From DP-20 sp964539925 (GTDB lineage: Bacteria > Desulfobacterota > Binatia > UBA9968): a stretch of DNA of 20,600 nt. Shown here one piece after another: positions 1-7,853 of this stretch. A model generated the notes under the pieces. It saw nothing but the letters and a program-made list of their open reading frames with translations. It ran no database searches and was not told the origin of the DNA. The position numbers were made by a program, and so were the translations under genes. Within the stretch, counting starts at the first letter, position 1. The number at the start of each line of letters is the position of its first letter. Location of the stretch: the NCBI GenBank assembly GCA_964539925.1, contig CAZILB010000062.1, positions 1 through 20,600 of the forward strand, given 5' to 3'.

Positions 1-921
1 CTAAACGTCGGCTACAGCGCCCTTAGCGCCGATCAGTTGCCCGCCTGGATCGCCAAGGACAGCGGTATCTTCGCCCGGAACGGACTGGACGTGCAGCCGA
101 TCTTTTTCACCGGCGGCACCACCGCGGTACTCGCCCTGGTTTCCGGCGACGTGCCGATGGCGCAACTGGCGGGGCCCGGACTGGTCAGCAGCAACCTGGG
201 CGGTTCCGAAGCCGTGTTCGTGGCCTCCGGGGTTATCTCCCTCAATTACGTGCTCATGGGCAAGGAGGGGGTCAAAACCGCGGAGCAGCTCAAGGGCGGC
301 ACCCTGGCGATCAGCCGCTTTGGCTCGGCCACCGATTCGATCGCGCGTTTTGCTTTACGCAGACTCAATCTCGTCGCCGGCAAAGACGTCACCATCGTGC
401 AGGTGGGCAGCGGGCCCGATCGCATGAATGCGATTCTGACCGGCAAGGTCACCGCCGCGGTCATCAATCCGCCGTCGAGCTTCATCGCCGAAAGGCGCGG
501 TCTCGCCGTCATCGCCGATGTTTCCCAGATGGGCCTGGTGTTTCAACACACCGGAGCGGTGACCACAAGAAAATTCATCAGAGAGCAGCCCGACATCGTG
601 CGCCGTTACGTCAAGTCCCACGTCGAAGCGGTTCATAAAATGTGGACGGACAAAGAAGCGACGATCAGAGCTCTTAGCCGTTTCATGGGCAGCGGACTTG
701 ACCGGGAGATCTTGGAGAAGAGCCGTGACAATGTCCTTTCCGACGCGATGTACCCGAAAAAACAATATCCCAGCCTCGAAGGGCTTCAAACCGTTCTCGA
801 CGAATTGGCCGAGCGCAATCCGCGGGCAAAAACCGCCAAACCCGAACAGTTTGTGGATATGACATTCATACGGGAGCTCGACCAGAGCGGTTACATCGAC
901 GCTCTCTACAAGAAAAGATAG
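1..921 (+). CDS. ABC transporter solute-binding protein, NMT1/SsuA/TauA-like (5' partial)
   Basis: The frame is open from base 1, so the gene begins upstream of the window; the TTG at 37 lies inside the protein and is not the start. About 306 residues are visible. The opening, LNVGYSALSADQLPAWIAKD followed by SGIFARNGLDV, is the typical N-terminal ligand-lobe motif of periplasmic binding proteins of the nitrate/sulfonate/taurine and thiamine-precursor (NMT1/THI5) group. It is followed by the usual 'T..QLKG..LAISRFGSATD' and 'TGKVTAAVINPP' segments. The signal peptide is outside the window. The likely role is to deliver a small anionic or aromatic ligand to an ABC permease, but the ligand cannot be read from the sequence. 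No permease or ATPase gene lies next to it, so it may be an orphan binding protein, which is common for this family in soil lineages. Family assignment is confident; substrate is unknown. Confidence 0.88.
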   Translation, partial: LNVGYSALSADQLPAWIAKDSGIFARNGLDVQPIFFTGGTTAVLALVSGDVPMAQLAGPGLVSSNLGGSEAVFVASGVISLNYVLMGKEGVKTAEQLKGGTLAISRFGSATDSIARFALRRLNLVAGKDVTIVQVGSGPDRMNAILTGKVTAAVINPPSSFIAERRGLAVIADVSQMGLVFQHTGAVTTRKFIREQPDIVRRYVKSHVEAVHKMWTDKEATIRALSRFMGSGLDREILEKSRDNVLSDAMYPKKQYPSLEGLQTVLDELAERNPRAKTAKPEQFVDMTFIRELDQSGYIDALYKKR

Positions 922-941
922 CCGCTGGACCGGCCGATTTT

Positions 942-1202
942 ATGTTGAGCGCGGAGCGCGGCGACGCCGCGGCTGCGGAATTGCAATCCTGGGCACAGCG
1001 GACGGCGATACGCATCGATCCCGCGGTCAGCGTTCAGGCGGAGTTTGACCACGACTCAAACACTTTCATCGTGCGACTGAGCAAGGGCGCGCGCGTGCTG
1101 ATCTTTCGTTTTTCCCAAGCGCAAGTCCACTCCGACGGGCGCGAAGCCGAGTGCGAACGCACGCTCAACCGCAAGATCAAAGATTTGTGGAATTTGATCT
1201 GA
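942..1202 (+). CDS. Small hypothetical protein (86 aa)
   Basis: This short ORF starts 20 bp after the solute-binding protein stop and ends just before a long inverted repeat. I do not recognise a family. It is a soluble, mixed-charge protein with no signal peptide or membrane segment. Its middle alternates as a beta-rich stretch (FDHDSNTFIVRLSKGARVLI) and its C-terminus is a charged helix (ECERTLNRKIKDLWNLI). Codon use is GC-rich at third positions, like its neighbours, which supports real coding. It is probably co-transcribed with the upstream gene. An ATG start is used; no strong ribosome binding site is visible, and GCGGAG-like sequence occurs only downstream. A spurious ORF cannot be excluded, but the tight spacing and the fit before the terminator-like repeat favour a gene. 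Confidence 0.6.
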   Translation: MLSAERGDAAAAELQSWAQRTAIRIDPAVSVQAEFDHDSNTFIVRLSKGARVLIFRFSQAQVHSDGREAECERTLNRKIKDLWNLI

Positions 1203-1212
1203 AGGACCTGGC

Positions 1213-1304
1213 GCGTTCAAACCGTTGCAGCCGTTCAAGCAGTTCAAATCGTCTCGGACCCTTAACGAATTGAACGTTTTGAACGGCTTGAACTATTTGA
1301 ACGG
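1213..1304. terminator. Long imperfect inverted repeat between convergent genes, probable bidirectional terminator
   Basis: The left arm (about 1213-1249) carries repeated GTTCAA words (cgttcaaaccgttgcagccg, then ttcaagcagttcaaat). The right arm (about 1267-1304) carries the complementary TTGAAC words (attgaacgttttgaacggct, then tgaactatttgaacgg). The arms can fold on each other over some 35 bp with several mismatches. The element lies exactly between the end of the + strand small gene and the end of hemB on the - strand, where a two-way terminator would be expected. Each arm is itself an 11-12 bp word reiterated about three times, so it may also be a dispersed repetitive element. The fold is seen in the sequence; the terminator role is inferred. 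Confidence 0.55.
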
Positions 1305-2282
1305 TTATTTTCCGTTTAACAGCCGCGCCGCGTCTTTGGCGAAATAGGTGAGAATCATGTCGGCGCCCGCGCGCCGGATCGCGAACAGCACTTCCATCAT
1401 GATTCTTTGCTCATCGATCCAGCCCTGCTGCCCGGCTGCCTTGATCATCGAATATTCGCCGCTGACGTTGTACGCCGCCACAGGATAACCGAATTTTTCC
1501 TTGACCCGATGGATGACGTCGAGGTAAGCGAGGGCGGGCTTGACCATGACGATGTCCGCCCCCTCGCCTATATCCAACTCGACTTCCCGCAGCGCCTCAT
1601 CGGCGTTCGCCGGGTCCATTTGATACGAGCGCCGGTCGCCAAATTGCGGCGTTGATTCCGCCGCTTCGCGAAACGGACCGTAGAAGCCCGACGCGTATTT
1701 GGCGGCGTAGGCCATGATCGGCGTTTGGGCAAAGCCGCTCTCGTCGAGAACTTTACGGATGACGCCCACCCGCCCATCCATCATGTCCGACGGCGCCACC
1801 ATGTCGGCTCCCGCTTGCGCGTGGGACAGGGCTTCTTTGGCCAACAATTCGAGGGTGCTGTCGTTATCCACGTCGCCGTTTTTGATCACGCCGCAGTGGC
1901 CGTGTTCGGTGTACTCGCACAGGCAAACGTCGGTAATCACCAACAAATCGGGATGTTTTTCTTTAATCGCGCGAATCGCTTGCTGCACGACGCCGGCGGC
2001 GGCATAAGCCTCGCTGCCAACGGCGTCCTTTTGCTCGGGAATGCCGAATAGAATCACCGCCCGAATGCCCAACGATTTAACCTCCGCGCATACCTTGGCC
2101 GCGCGGTCCACGGACCATTGAAAGACGCCGGGCATCGACGAAACCGGCCGGGCCTGATCGCGGCCCGGACCGACGAACAGCGGATATATGAAATGCCGCG
2201 GTTCGAGGCTGGTTTCCCGGATCAACCCTCGTACGATCTCGTTCTGCCGCAACCGTCTGGGTCGATAGGTTGGAAATTTCAT
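1305..2282 (-). CDS. hemB: Delta-aminolevulinic acid dehydratase (porphobilinogen synthase)
   Basis: HemB condenses two 5-aminolevulinate molecules to porphobilinogen in the cytoplasm. The 325-residue length is normal for bacterial HemB. Catalytic Schiff-base lysines are visible as K195 (AYAAKYASGFYGPFREA) and K248 (DIVMVKPALAYLD). The cysteine cluster DVCLCEYTEHGHC (C120, C122, C130) marks the zinc-dependent type rather than the magnesium/Asp-rich type. The C-terminal YNVSGEYSMIKAA motif is also present. The ATG overlaps the hemD stop as ATGA (2279-2282), which indicates translational coupling. It is the last gene of the ccsA-hemA-hemC-hemD-hemB operon and is followed by the inverted repeat at 1213-1304. 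Nothing in it appears damaged. Confidence 0.98.
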   Translation of the reverse strand: MKFPTYRPRRLRQNEIVRGLIRETSLEPRHFIYPLFVGPGRDQARPVSSMPGVFQWSVDRAAKVCAEVKSLGIRAVILFGIPEQKDAVGSEAYAAAGVVQQAIRAIKEKHPDLLVITDVCLCEYTEHGHCGVIKNGDVDNDSTLELLAKEALSHAQAGADMVAPSDMMDGRVGVIRKVLDESGFAQTPIMAYAAKYASGFYGPFREAAESTPQFGDRRSYQMDPANADEALREVELDIGEGADIVMVKPALAYLDVIHRVKEKFGYPVAAYNVSGEYSMIKAAGQQGWIDEQRIMMEVLFAIRRAGADMILTYFAKDAARLLNGK

Positions 2283-3103
2283 CGGCCGCTCCTATCGAAA
2301 TGCTCCACAATGGCTCGAACCAATCCAGGGATGGTGAATTCCCTCGCCGTGATGTCGGCTCGGCCGCCCAGCTCTTTCACCGTGCCGGCGGTAATCGGGC
2401 CGATGCAGGCCAAGGCGCACCGCTCGGCGATCGCGTCGAGTTTTCGGCCGCCGAAAAGCCGGACAAAGTTCTTCACCGTGCTCGAGCTGGTGAAGGCGAT
2501 GATATCGACTTTGCCTTGCTCCAATAACCCGGCGAGCGGCCGTGCATCGGTTTCAGGCAGCACCGTGCGATAGGCCTTCACGACATCGACGGTGGCTCCC
2601 CATCGGCGCAATGTTTCTGCCAGAACTTCCCGCGCCTCGGCCGCCCGTGGAATTAAAACCCGCTTGCCCGCCATCGACCGAGAGGCGATCGCGTCGAGAA
2701 TCCCTTCAGCTTGATAACGCTCTGGAATCAAATCGCAGCGCATACCGGCGGCCGCCAGTCGCTTCGCCGTTTCCGGCCCGATGGCGGCGATTTTCATACG
2801 GGCCAGAGCCGAAACATCTTTGCCGGCTTGGCGAAGCCGCCGCAAAAACGGCTCCACGCCGTTTACGCTGGTAAAAATCAGCCAATCATAGATTTCGATT
2901 TTCGCCACGGCGGCATCGAAAGCCTCAAAATCTTCCGGCGGTTGAATCTCGATGGTCGGAAACTCGACCACCTCTCCGCCGAGATCTTCAATCTGTTCCG
3001 CCAGCGCTCCGCCTTGGGCGCGGGGCCTGGTGACGACGATGCGCCGGCCGCTCAGCGGCTTTGTCCGATCGCGCGCTCTTAACGCTTCTTCGGCTTGCGC
3101 CAT
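2279..3103 (-). CDS. hemD: Uroporphyrinogen-III synthase
   Basis: HemD closes hydroxymethylbilane with inversion of ring D to give uroporphyrinogen III. The 274-residue protein shows the two-lobed HemD pattern: GRRIVVTRPRAQ near residue 19, DWLIFTSVNGVEPFLRRL in lobe one, then KRVLIPRA and the conserved DIIAFTSSSTVKNF and CIGPITAGTV in lobe two. The frame stays open far upstream to 3460, but that part lies over hemC. I chose the ATG at 3103, 11 bp after the hemC stop, because GGAG sits a few bases upstream and homology begins there. The leader KPLSGRRIVVTRPRAQ resembles the linker seen in CobA-HemD fusions, so this may derive from a fused form; here no CobA part is present. It overlaps hemB by 4 bp. 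Confidence 0.93.
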   Translation of the reverse strand: MAQAEEALRARDRTKPLSGRRIVVTRPRAQGGALAEQIEDLGGEVVEFPTIEIQPPEDFEAFDAAVAKIEIYDWLIFTSVNGVEPFLRRLRQAGKDVSALARMKIAAIGPETAKRLAAAGMRCDLIPERYQAEGILDAIASRSMAGKRVLIPRAAEAREVLAETLRRWGATVDVVKAYRTVLPETDARPLAGLLEQGKVDIIAFTSSSTVKNFVRLFGGRKLDAIAERCALACIGPITAGTVKELGGRADITAREFTIPGLVRAIVEHFDRSGR

Positions 3104-3114
3104 CTCTGACTCCG

Positions 3115-4026
3115 TCACGCCCGGGTTAGAAACTTGTCCGCACCCTGGTTCACGAGCTGCTGCGCCAGGCTTCGGCCGAGCCGGTCGGCGTCCGCGACCC
3201 TGCCGGTTATGGCACCGCGGCAAAGATCGCTGCCGTCGGGGTTGGCCACCACGGCAACCAGCGCCAAGCGGTCCACAACGATCCGTGCACGGGCGCCGAT
3301 AGGAACATCGCAGCCGCCGCCGAGCGCTGCTAACAAAGCTCGCTCCGCGCATACCTCCGCGTACGCCGCCGCGTCGTGCAGAAAAGCCGCCGGTTCGCGC
3401 TCGGCAGCATCGTTCCGAGATTCGATCGCCAACGCCCCTTGCGCGACGGCGCTGACGCAAATCTCGTCCGCCAGGTATTCGGTGACGCGATCCTCAAAGC
3501 CCATGCGCTTCAAGCCGGCGGCGGCCAACACCAGGGCATCGACCTCGCCTTCGTCGAGCTTTCTGAGTCGGGTATCGACGTTGCCGCGGATCGGTACCAC
3601 GCGGAGATCCGCGCGCCGGTGGAGCAATTGCGAGCGGCGCCTGAGGCTTCCCGTTCCCAGCTGCGCGCCGCGCGGCAGATCATCAAATCCGAGTCCGCTT
3701 CGGCTCACCAGCACGTCGCGCGCATCCTCGCGCCGGGGCACCGCCGCGATGGCAAGCCCCTCCGGCAGTTCCACCGGCAAGTCTTTCATCGAATGGACCG
3801 CGAAATCGATGTCTCCCGCCAGCAGAGCCTCCTCGATTTCCCTGGTGAAGACGCCCTTGCCGCCGATCGAGGGGATCGCACTGTCGACAAAGCGGTCGCC
3901 GCTGGTCTTGATCACGCGCAGCTCAACTTCGATGTCCCGGCGCTGGCGCAAGATCTCGTCGCGCACCCAATTGGACTGGGCCAGGGCCAGGGCGCTGCCG
4001 CGCGAGCCGATACGGAGAAGCTTCAC
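3115..4026 (-). CDS. hemC: Porphobilinogen deaminase (hydroxymethylbilane synthase)
   Basis: HemC polymerises four porphobilinogens into hydroxymethylbilane using a covalently bound dipyrromethane cofactor. The 303-residue length is typical. Visible hallmarks are IGSRGSALALAQ at the N-terminus, FAVHSMKDLPVE with the catalytic Asp at 82, GTGSLRRRSQLL (124-135), PIRGNVDTRLRKL (145-157), and ALGGGCDVPIGA, where C239 is the cofactor attachment site. The start is a GTG overlapping the hemA stop as GTGA (4023-4026), so translation is probably coupled to hemA. The hemD start lies 11 bp downstream of its stop. The gene appears intact. Confidence 0.97.
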   Translation of the reverse strand: MKLLRIGSRGSALALAQSNWVRDEILRQRRDIEVELRVIKTSGDRFVDSAIPSIGGKGVFTREIEEALLAGDIDFAVHSMKDLPVELPEGLAIAAVPRREDARDVLVSRSGLGFDDLPRGAQLGTGSLRRRSQLLHRRADLRVVPIRGNVDTRLRKLDEGEVDALVLAAAGLKRMGFEDRVTEYLADEICVSAVAQGALAIESRNDAAEREPAAFLHDAAAYAEVCAERALLAALGGGCDVPIGARARIVVDRLALVAVVANPDGSDLCRGAITGRVADADRLGRSLAQQLVNQGADKFLTRA

Positions 4027-5309
4027 TTGCCCTCCAGCTCAAAGAGCTTTTTCAGCGCCGCGACGTAAAACGCGGCATCCTCGTCCTCTTCATTCGAGTT
4101 GCCCTTGAGCTGCGAGATCGGTCCATGGAGCAGCTTGTTGATCATCGCCGTCGTCATATCTTCCAGCGCTGCCCGCTGCTGCTCGGACAGCCCTTTGAGG
4201 CTGCCGACCAGCGATTTCTCCAGTTCTCTGCGGCGAATTTCGTCGAACCTTTGCCGCAAGGCCATGATCGTCGGCACCTGCTCCAGCGAATCGATCCAGC
4301 GAACAAATCCCCCGACTTCGTCGGCGACGATCGCCTCGGCCTTTTCCGCCTCGGCCGATCGTTCCTGCAAATTGTCCTCGGCAACGCTTTTGAGATCGTC
4401 GATATTATAAAGATAAACGTTGTCGAGATCGTTGATTCTGGCGTCGAAGTTCCGCCGATCGCCGATATCGATGAAGAACATCGCTCTCTGCTTGCGCTCG
4501 CGCAGCACTTTCTCCACCGTCGCAGCATCGACCAGGACTTCCGGCGCGTCGGTGCAGCCGATCACGAGATCGGCCAGCCGGAGATACAGCGGAAAATCCT
4601 CGAATCGAATGGGGCTGCCGTGAATACTCTCCGCCAGCGCGACCGCGCGCTCAAAGGTTCGATTGATCACCATCAGGCTCTCGACGCCCTGGCTCCGCAG
4701 GTGCCGCGCCATCAAGCCGCCCATTTTGCCCGCGCCGATCAGCATCACGGTTTTGTCGTCGAAGCGGTCGAAAATTCGCTTTGCCAGATCCACCGCCACC
4801 GAGCTTACCGAGACCGCACGGCTGCCCACGCCGGTTTCCGTGCGTACCCGTTTGGCGACGAAGAAAGAGCGGTGAAACAAGCGGTGCAAGATCGTGCCGA
4901 CGGTTCCTGCCTGGCGCGCCGCGTCGTAATAGCCCTTTAGCTGGCCAAGGATTTGCGGCTCGCCCACGACCATCGAGTCGAGGCTGGCGGCGACGCGAAA
5001 CAGATGGCGCACGGCTTCGGCGCCTTGATAGATATAAATATGGTCCTCCAACGCTCCGGAACCGCGCTGCTGTCGCCGCTCGCTTAGAAAAGATTTGATG
5101 TCGTGGCCGGCGGCCTGGCCGTCCGGTGCGATCGCCACCACCTCGACGCGGTTACAGGTGGACAAAATCACCCCTTCCTGAACCGTAGAAAATTCGCTCA
5201 ATCGCGCCAGCGCATCGCGCAGATAAGTACTTTCAAAGGCGACGCTCTCGCGCACTTCAATGGGTGCGCTGCGGTGGTTAAGGCCGACGATGATGAGCTC
5301 TCTTTTCAC
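4023..5309 (-). CDS. hemA: Glutamyl-tRNA reductase
   Basis: HemA reduces glutamyl-tRNA(Glu) to glutamate-1-semialdehyde with NADPH, the committed step of the C5 tetrapyrrole pathway. The 428-residue protein begins VGLNHRSAPIEVRE and carries the nucleophile C52 in STCNRVEV, H102 in AEAVRHLFRVAASLDSMVVG, the signature GEPQILGQLK (116-125), and a Rossmann NADP-binding loop GAGKMGG (192-198). The C-terminal helical dimerisation domain ends in FYVAALKKLFEL. The start is GTG, 3 bp after the ccsA-like stop. It implies that this organism makes aminolevulinate from glutamate and not by ALA synthase. hemL is not in the window. Confidence 0.97.
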   Translation of the reverse strand: MKRELIIVGLNHRSAPIEVRESVAFESTYLRDALARLSEFSTVQEGVILSTCNRVEVVAIAPDGQAAGHDIKSFLSERRQQRGSGALEDHIYIYQGAEAVRHLFRVAASLDSMVVGEPQILGQLKGYYDAARQAGTVGTILHRLFHRSFFVAKRVRTETGVGSRAVSVSSVAVDLAKRIFDRFDDKTVMLIGAGKMGGLMARHLRSQGVESLMVINRTFERAVALAESIHGSPIRFEDFPLYLRLADLVIGCTDAPEVLVDAATVEKVLRERKQRAMFFIDIGDRRNFDARINDLDNVYLYNIDDLKSVAEDNLQERSAEAEKAEAIVADEVGGFVRWIDSLEQVPTIMALRQRFDEIRRRELEKSLVGSLKGLSEQQRAALEDMTTAMINKLLHGPISQLKGNSNEEDEDAAFYVAALKKLFELEGK

Positions 5310-5312
5310 AAG

Positions 5313-6131
5313 TTACTCGAAACGGCCGCCGTGGCGGCCGGGGAACAATGCATCGCCCATGAGGAAATAGCCGAGCACCACGCAAAAACCGAACATGGTC
5401 AAGAGCGCCGCCTTTTTGCCCCTCAAGCCGGCGGTGATGCGGGCGTGCAGCAACGCGCCGTAGAACAGCCAGACGAGGCCCGAAGAAATCTGCCGCGGCT
5501 CCCACGACCAGTAATCGCCCCAGTGGATCCCCGCCCACAGGCTGCCCGTAATAATGCCGAGCGTCATCAGCGGGAAACCCCACACCAGCAGCCGGTAATT
5601 AAGCTGATCGAGCGATTCCAGCGACGGGAAGCGCTTCATCAGCGCGGTGATCTTCTTATGCTTTAGATCCCGTTCCTGGAGCAGGTAAATCAGACTCACG
5701 GCAAAAGCCAAAGCGAAAACCGCGTTGCCCAGAAACGCCAGGGTCACGTGCAGCGGCAGCCAAAAGGTTTTCAGACCCGGAGGGATATCCCCGGCGCTCG
5801 CGCCAAAGGCCAAAGCCGCCAGCGTCATCAGCAGAGCAAGCGGCGCGATGATGCCGCCCAGAACCGTCAAACGGTATTTCAGCTGAACCAACAAGTAAAC
5901 TCCGACCAGCAACCAGCTCTTGAACAGCAGCGCCTCGCCGATCAGGGCGACGGCGGCAAATCCTTCGTTCATAAAGCGCACCCCGAGGGCCAGCGTGTGC
6001 GAAAGAAATCCGCCCAGCAAGAGCAGGGATGGCAGCTTGGCGGCGCTGTCCTTGCGAAAAACAAAGTAGAGAAAGCTTGCGGCCGCGAACAGATACATCA
6101 AGGCGGTGAATTTGACCAGTGTCGTTTCCAT
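5313..6131 (-). CDS. CcsA/HemX-type cytochrome c assembly membrane protein
   Basis: This is a polytopic inner-membrane protein of 272 residues with about eight hydrophobic helices. It carries the family's tryptophan-rich heme-handling motif WGDYWSWEPR (204-213), followed by ISSGLVWLFYGALLHAR. Candidate heme-ligand histidines include H45, H128 and H229. CcsA proteins deliver heme for system II cytochrome c maturation, whereas the HemX proteins encoded next to hemA in many bacteria share the fold and may regulate HemA levels. The 272-residue length and the position as first gene of a hem operon favour the HemX-like form. WEPR replaces the more usual WDPK. The ATG at 6131 is the first in frame, and the gene is 3 bp upstream of hemA. 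Which of the two roles it has cannot be decided from sequence. Confidence 0.88.
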   Translation of the reverse strand: METTLVKFTALMYLFAAASFLYFVFRKDSAAKLPSLLLLGGFLSHTLALGVRFMNEGFAAVALIGEALLFKSWLLVGVYLLVQLKYRLTVLGGIIAPLALLMTLAALAFGASAGDIPPGLKTFWLPLHVTLAFLGNAVFALAFAVSLIYLLQERDLKHKKITALMKRFPSLESLDQLNYRLLVWGFPLMTLGIITGSLWAGIHWGDYWSWEPRQISSGLVWLFYGALLHARITAGLRGKKAALLTMFGFCVVLGYFLMGDALFPGRHGGRFE

Positions 6132-6247
6132 GAAAGGGCCGAAGCCATTATAAGCTAACCCCGACCGCCTTCAAGCTCGGCGGGGCTGTCAAAAAGCGCC
6201 TTAGGAACCGGCTTCCTCAGCATATTTCATCGCTGCAAAATTGACCC
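6132..6247. promoter_or_regulatory. Divergent intergenic region between the hem operon and the peptide transporter genes
   Basis: These 116 bp separate divergently transcribed operons, so both promoters should lie here. A GC-rich hairpin is visible at 6159-6185: CCCCG-a-CCG pairs with CGG-CGGGG around a 10-nt loop. I cannot place convincing -35/-10 boxes for either direction. No known riboswitch pattern was recognised. Confidence 0.35.
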
Positions 6248-7843
6248 ATGCCGGCAAACAAGCTATCGTCGCTCTATCAAGTCTCCTCGAGTTATGGCTT
6301 GCGCCTCCCATTAAAGCCGTATTGTGCCTGCCTGATTGCCGCTCTCATTGCGTTTGGCGCCGCTTGCCGTCCGCCGGCCCTAGAGAAGCCGCCGGGTTAT
6401 CTGGTCGTGGGCATCGAAAGCAATCCGCTCGAACTCGACCCGCGGTATGCGACCGATGCCAATTCCTCCCGCATTGGCAACCTCATCTACAATTCTCTGC
6501 TCCGCGCCGACGTACATTCACATTGGCAGCCGGAATTAGCGGAACACTGGCAGATGAGCGACGCAAAGACCTATGTTTTTGACCTGCGCAGAGATGTCCG
6601 ATTTCATGACGGACGGCCGCTCACGGCGGCCGATGTGAAATTTACCTACGAGTCGATCTTGGACCCGAGCAGCCGCTCACCGAAGCGCGCATTGTTGAAA
6701 CCGCTCCGAGAGATCGAGCAGACGGGCGCGCATCAACTGCGTTTTCATCTGGACATGGTTCATGCGCCGTTTGTCGAGCAATTCGCTTTGGGTATCGTTC
6801 CGGCCGGCGCCTCCCGAGCGGATGGGTCGAGCCGCAGTCCGCCGCCGGGCTCCGGACCGTTCTCGATCGAATCCATCGAGACCGGTGAAAAAATCACGCT
6901 CCGAGCGAATCCGAACGCCTGGCAAGGCACGCCGGCGCTCGCCGGTTTGATCTTCAAAGTCGTTCCCGACGCCATGGTGCGCGTGCTCGAATTCAAAAAA
7001 GGCGCCATCGATTTTATGCAGAACGACCTTGAACCGGATATGCTGCCCTGGATCCGGAAAAACACCGATGCCGCGGTGAGCGCCCATCCGGGGACGACCT
7101 ACCAGTATATCGGCATCAACCTCACCCATCCGGTCTTGAAACACAAAAAAGTCCGCCAGGCGCTGGCTCTCGCCATCGACCGAGATCGCATGATCCGCCA
7201 TCTGCTCAAAGAGACGGTGTCGCCGGCCAACGGATTGTTGGCGCCGATCAACTGGGCCTACGACGCCGCCATCCCGCACTGGCCCTACGATCCCGAGCGC
7301 GCCAAACGGCTCCTCGATGAAGCCGGTTTTCCCGATCCCGACGGCGAGGGGCCGCTGCCGCGATTTCGGCTGTCCTACAAGACCACGAATATCGACCTGC
7401 GCCGAAGAATCGCCGAAGCCTTGAAGGATCAACTGCTGCAGGTGGGCATCGAGCTGGAGATCCGCAGCTATGAATGGGGCACTTTTTTCAGCGACGTGAG
7501 AAAAGGCAATTTTCATCTTTACTCGCTCGCCTGGGTCGGGGTTACCGACCCGGATATTTTCTACCATATCTTTCACTCCCAAAGCGCTCCACCCAACGGC
7601 GACAACCGCGGCCGCTACGCCAATCCCGAGCTCGACCGCCTCCTGGAAAGGGGGCGTGCCGCCGGGGATATGGCCGAGCGCAAACGCATCTATCAACAGG
7701 CTCAACGCATCATCGCTGACGATCTGCCCTACGTGCCGCTGTGGTGGTGGAATAATGTCGTGGTCAAAAGACCCGCCGTGCGCGGCTTCGTGCCCTATCC
7801 CAACGGCGATTTCATCTCGTTCAAAAACGCCGCGCTGGATTGA
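6248..7843 (+). CDS. Peptide/nickel ABC transporter substrate-binding lipoprotein (DppA/OppA family)
   Basis: This 531-residue protein has the SBP_bac_5 (family 5) architecture. The N-terminal hydrophobic stretch (residues about 20-39, ACLIAALIAFGAAC) ends at C40, a probable lipidation cysteine, although GAAC is a weak match to the lipobox. Mature domain I opens VVGIESNPLELDPRYATD, and LAEHWQMSDAKTYVFDLR with the following RFHDGRPLTAADVKFTYES is the family signature. The segment KVRQALALAIDRDRMI lies in domain II. The protein should bind oligopeptides or similar ligands outside the cytoplasmic membrane and hand them to the two permeases encoded just downstream (10-bp gap to the first). The ATG at 6248 lacks a clear ribosome binding site. 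The substrate is not determinable. Confidence 0.93.
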   Translation: MPANKLSSLYQVSSSYGLRLPLKPYCACLIAALIAFGAACRPPALEKPPGYLVVGIESNPLELDPRYATDANSSRIGNLIYNSLLRADVHSHWQPELAEHWQMSDAKTYVFDLRRDVRFHDGRPLTAADVKFTYESILDPSSRSPKRALLKPLREIEQTGAHQLRFHLDMVHAPFVEQFALGIVPAGASRADGSSRSPPPGSGPFSIESIETGEKITLRANPNAWQGTPALAGLIFKVVPDAMVRVLEFKKGAIDFMQNDLEPDMLPWIRKNTDAAVSAHPGTTYQYIGINLTHPVLKHKKVRQALALAIDRDRMIRHLLKETVSPANGLLAPINWAYDAAIPHWPYDPERAKRLLDEAGFPDPDGEGPLPRFRLSYKTTNIDLRRRIAEALKDQLLQVGIELEIRSYEWGTFFSDVRKGNFHLYSLAWVGVTDPDIFYHIFHSQSAPPNGDNRGRYANPELDRLLERGRAAGDMAERKRIYQQAQRIIADDLPYVPLWWWNNVVVKRPAVRGFVPYPNGDFISFKNAALD

Positions 7844-7853
7844 TCGGCATTCC

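Noticed and set aside
3104..3460. N-terminal extension of hemD to 393 residues
   Set aside because: The extension lies over hemC in another frame, is Arg-rich and lacks homology. The ATG at 3103 has a GGAG site and fits the family length.
3134..4108. 324-codon + strand frame opposite hemC
   Set aside because: It is Ser/Arg/Pro-rich shadow coding from a GC-rich gene with unmistakable HemC motifs on the other strand.
6677..7705. 342-codon - strand frame opposite the peptide-binding protein gene
   Set aside because: No recognisable motifs; it mirrors the third-position GC bias of the sense gene.
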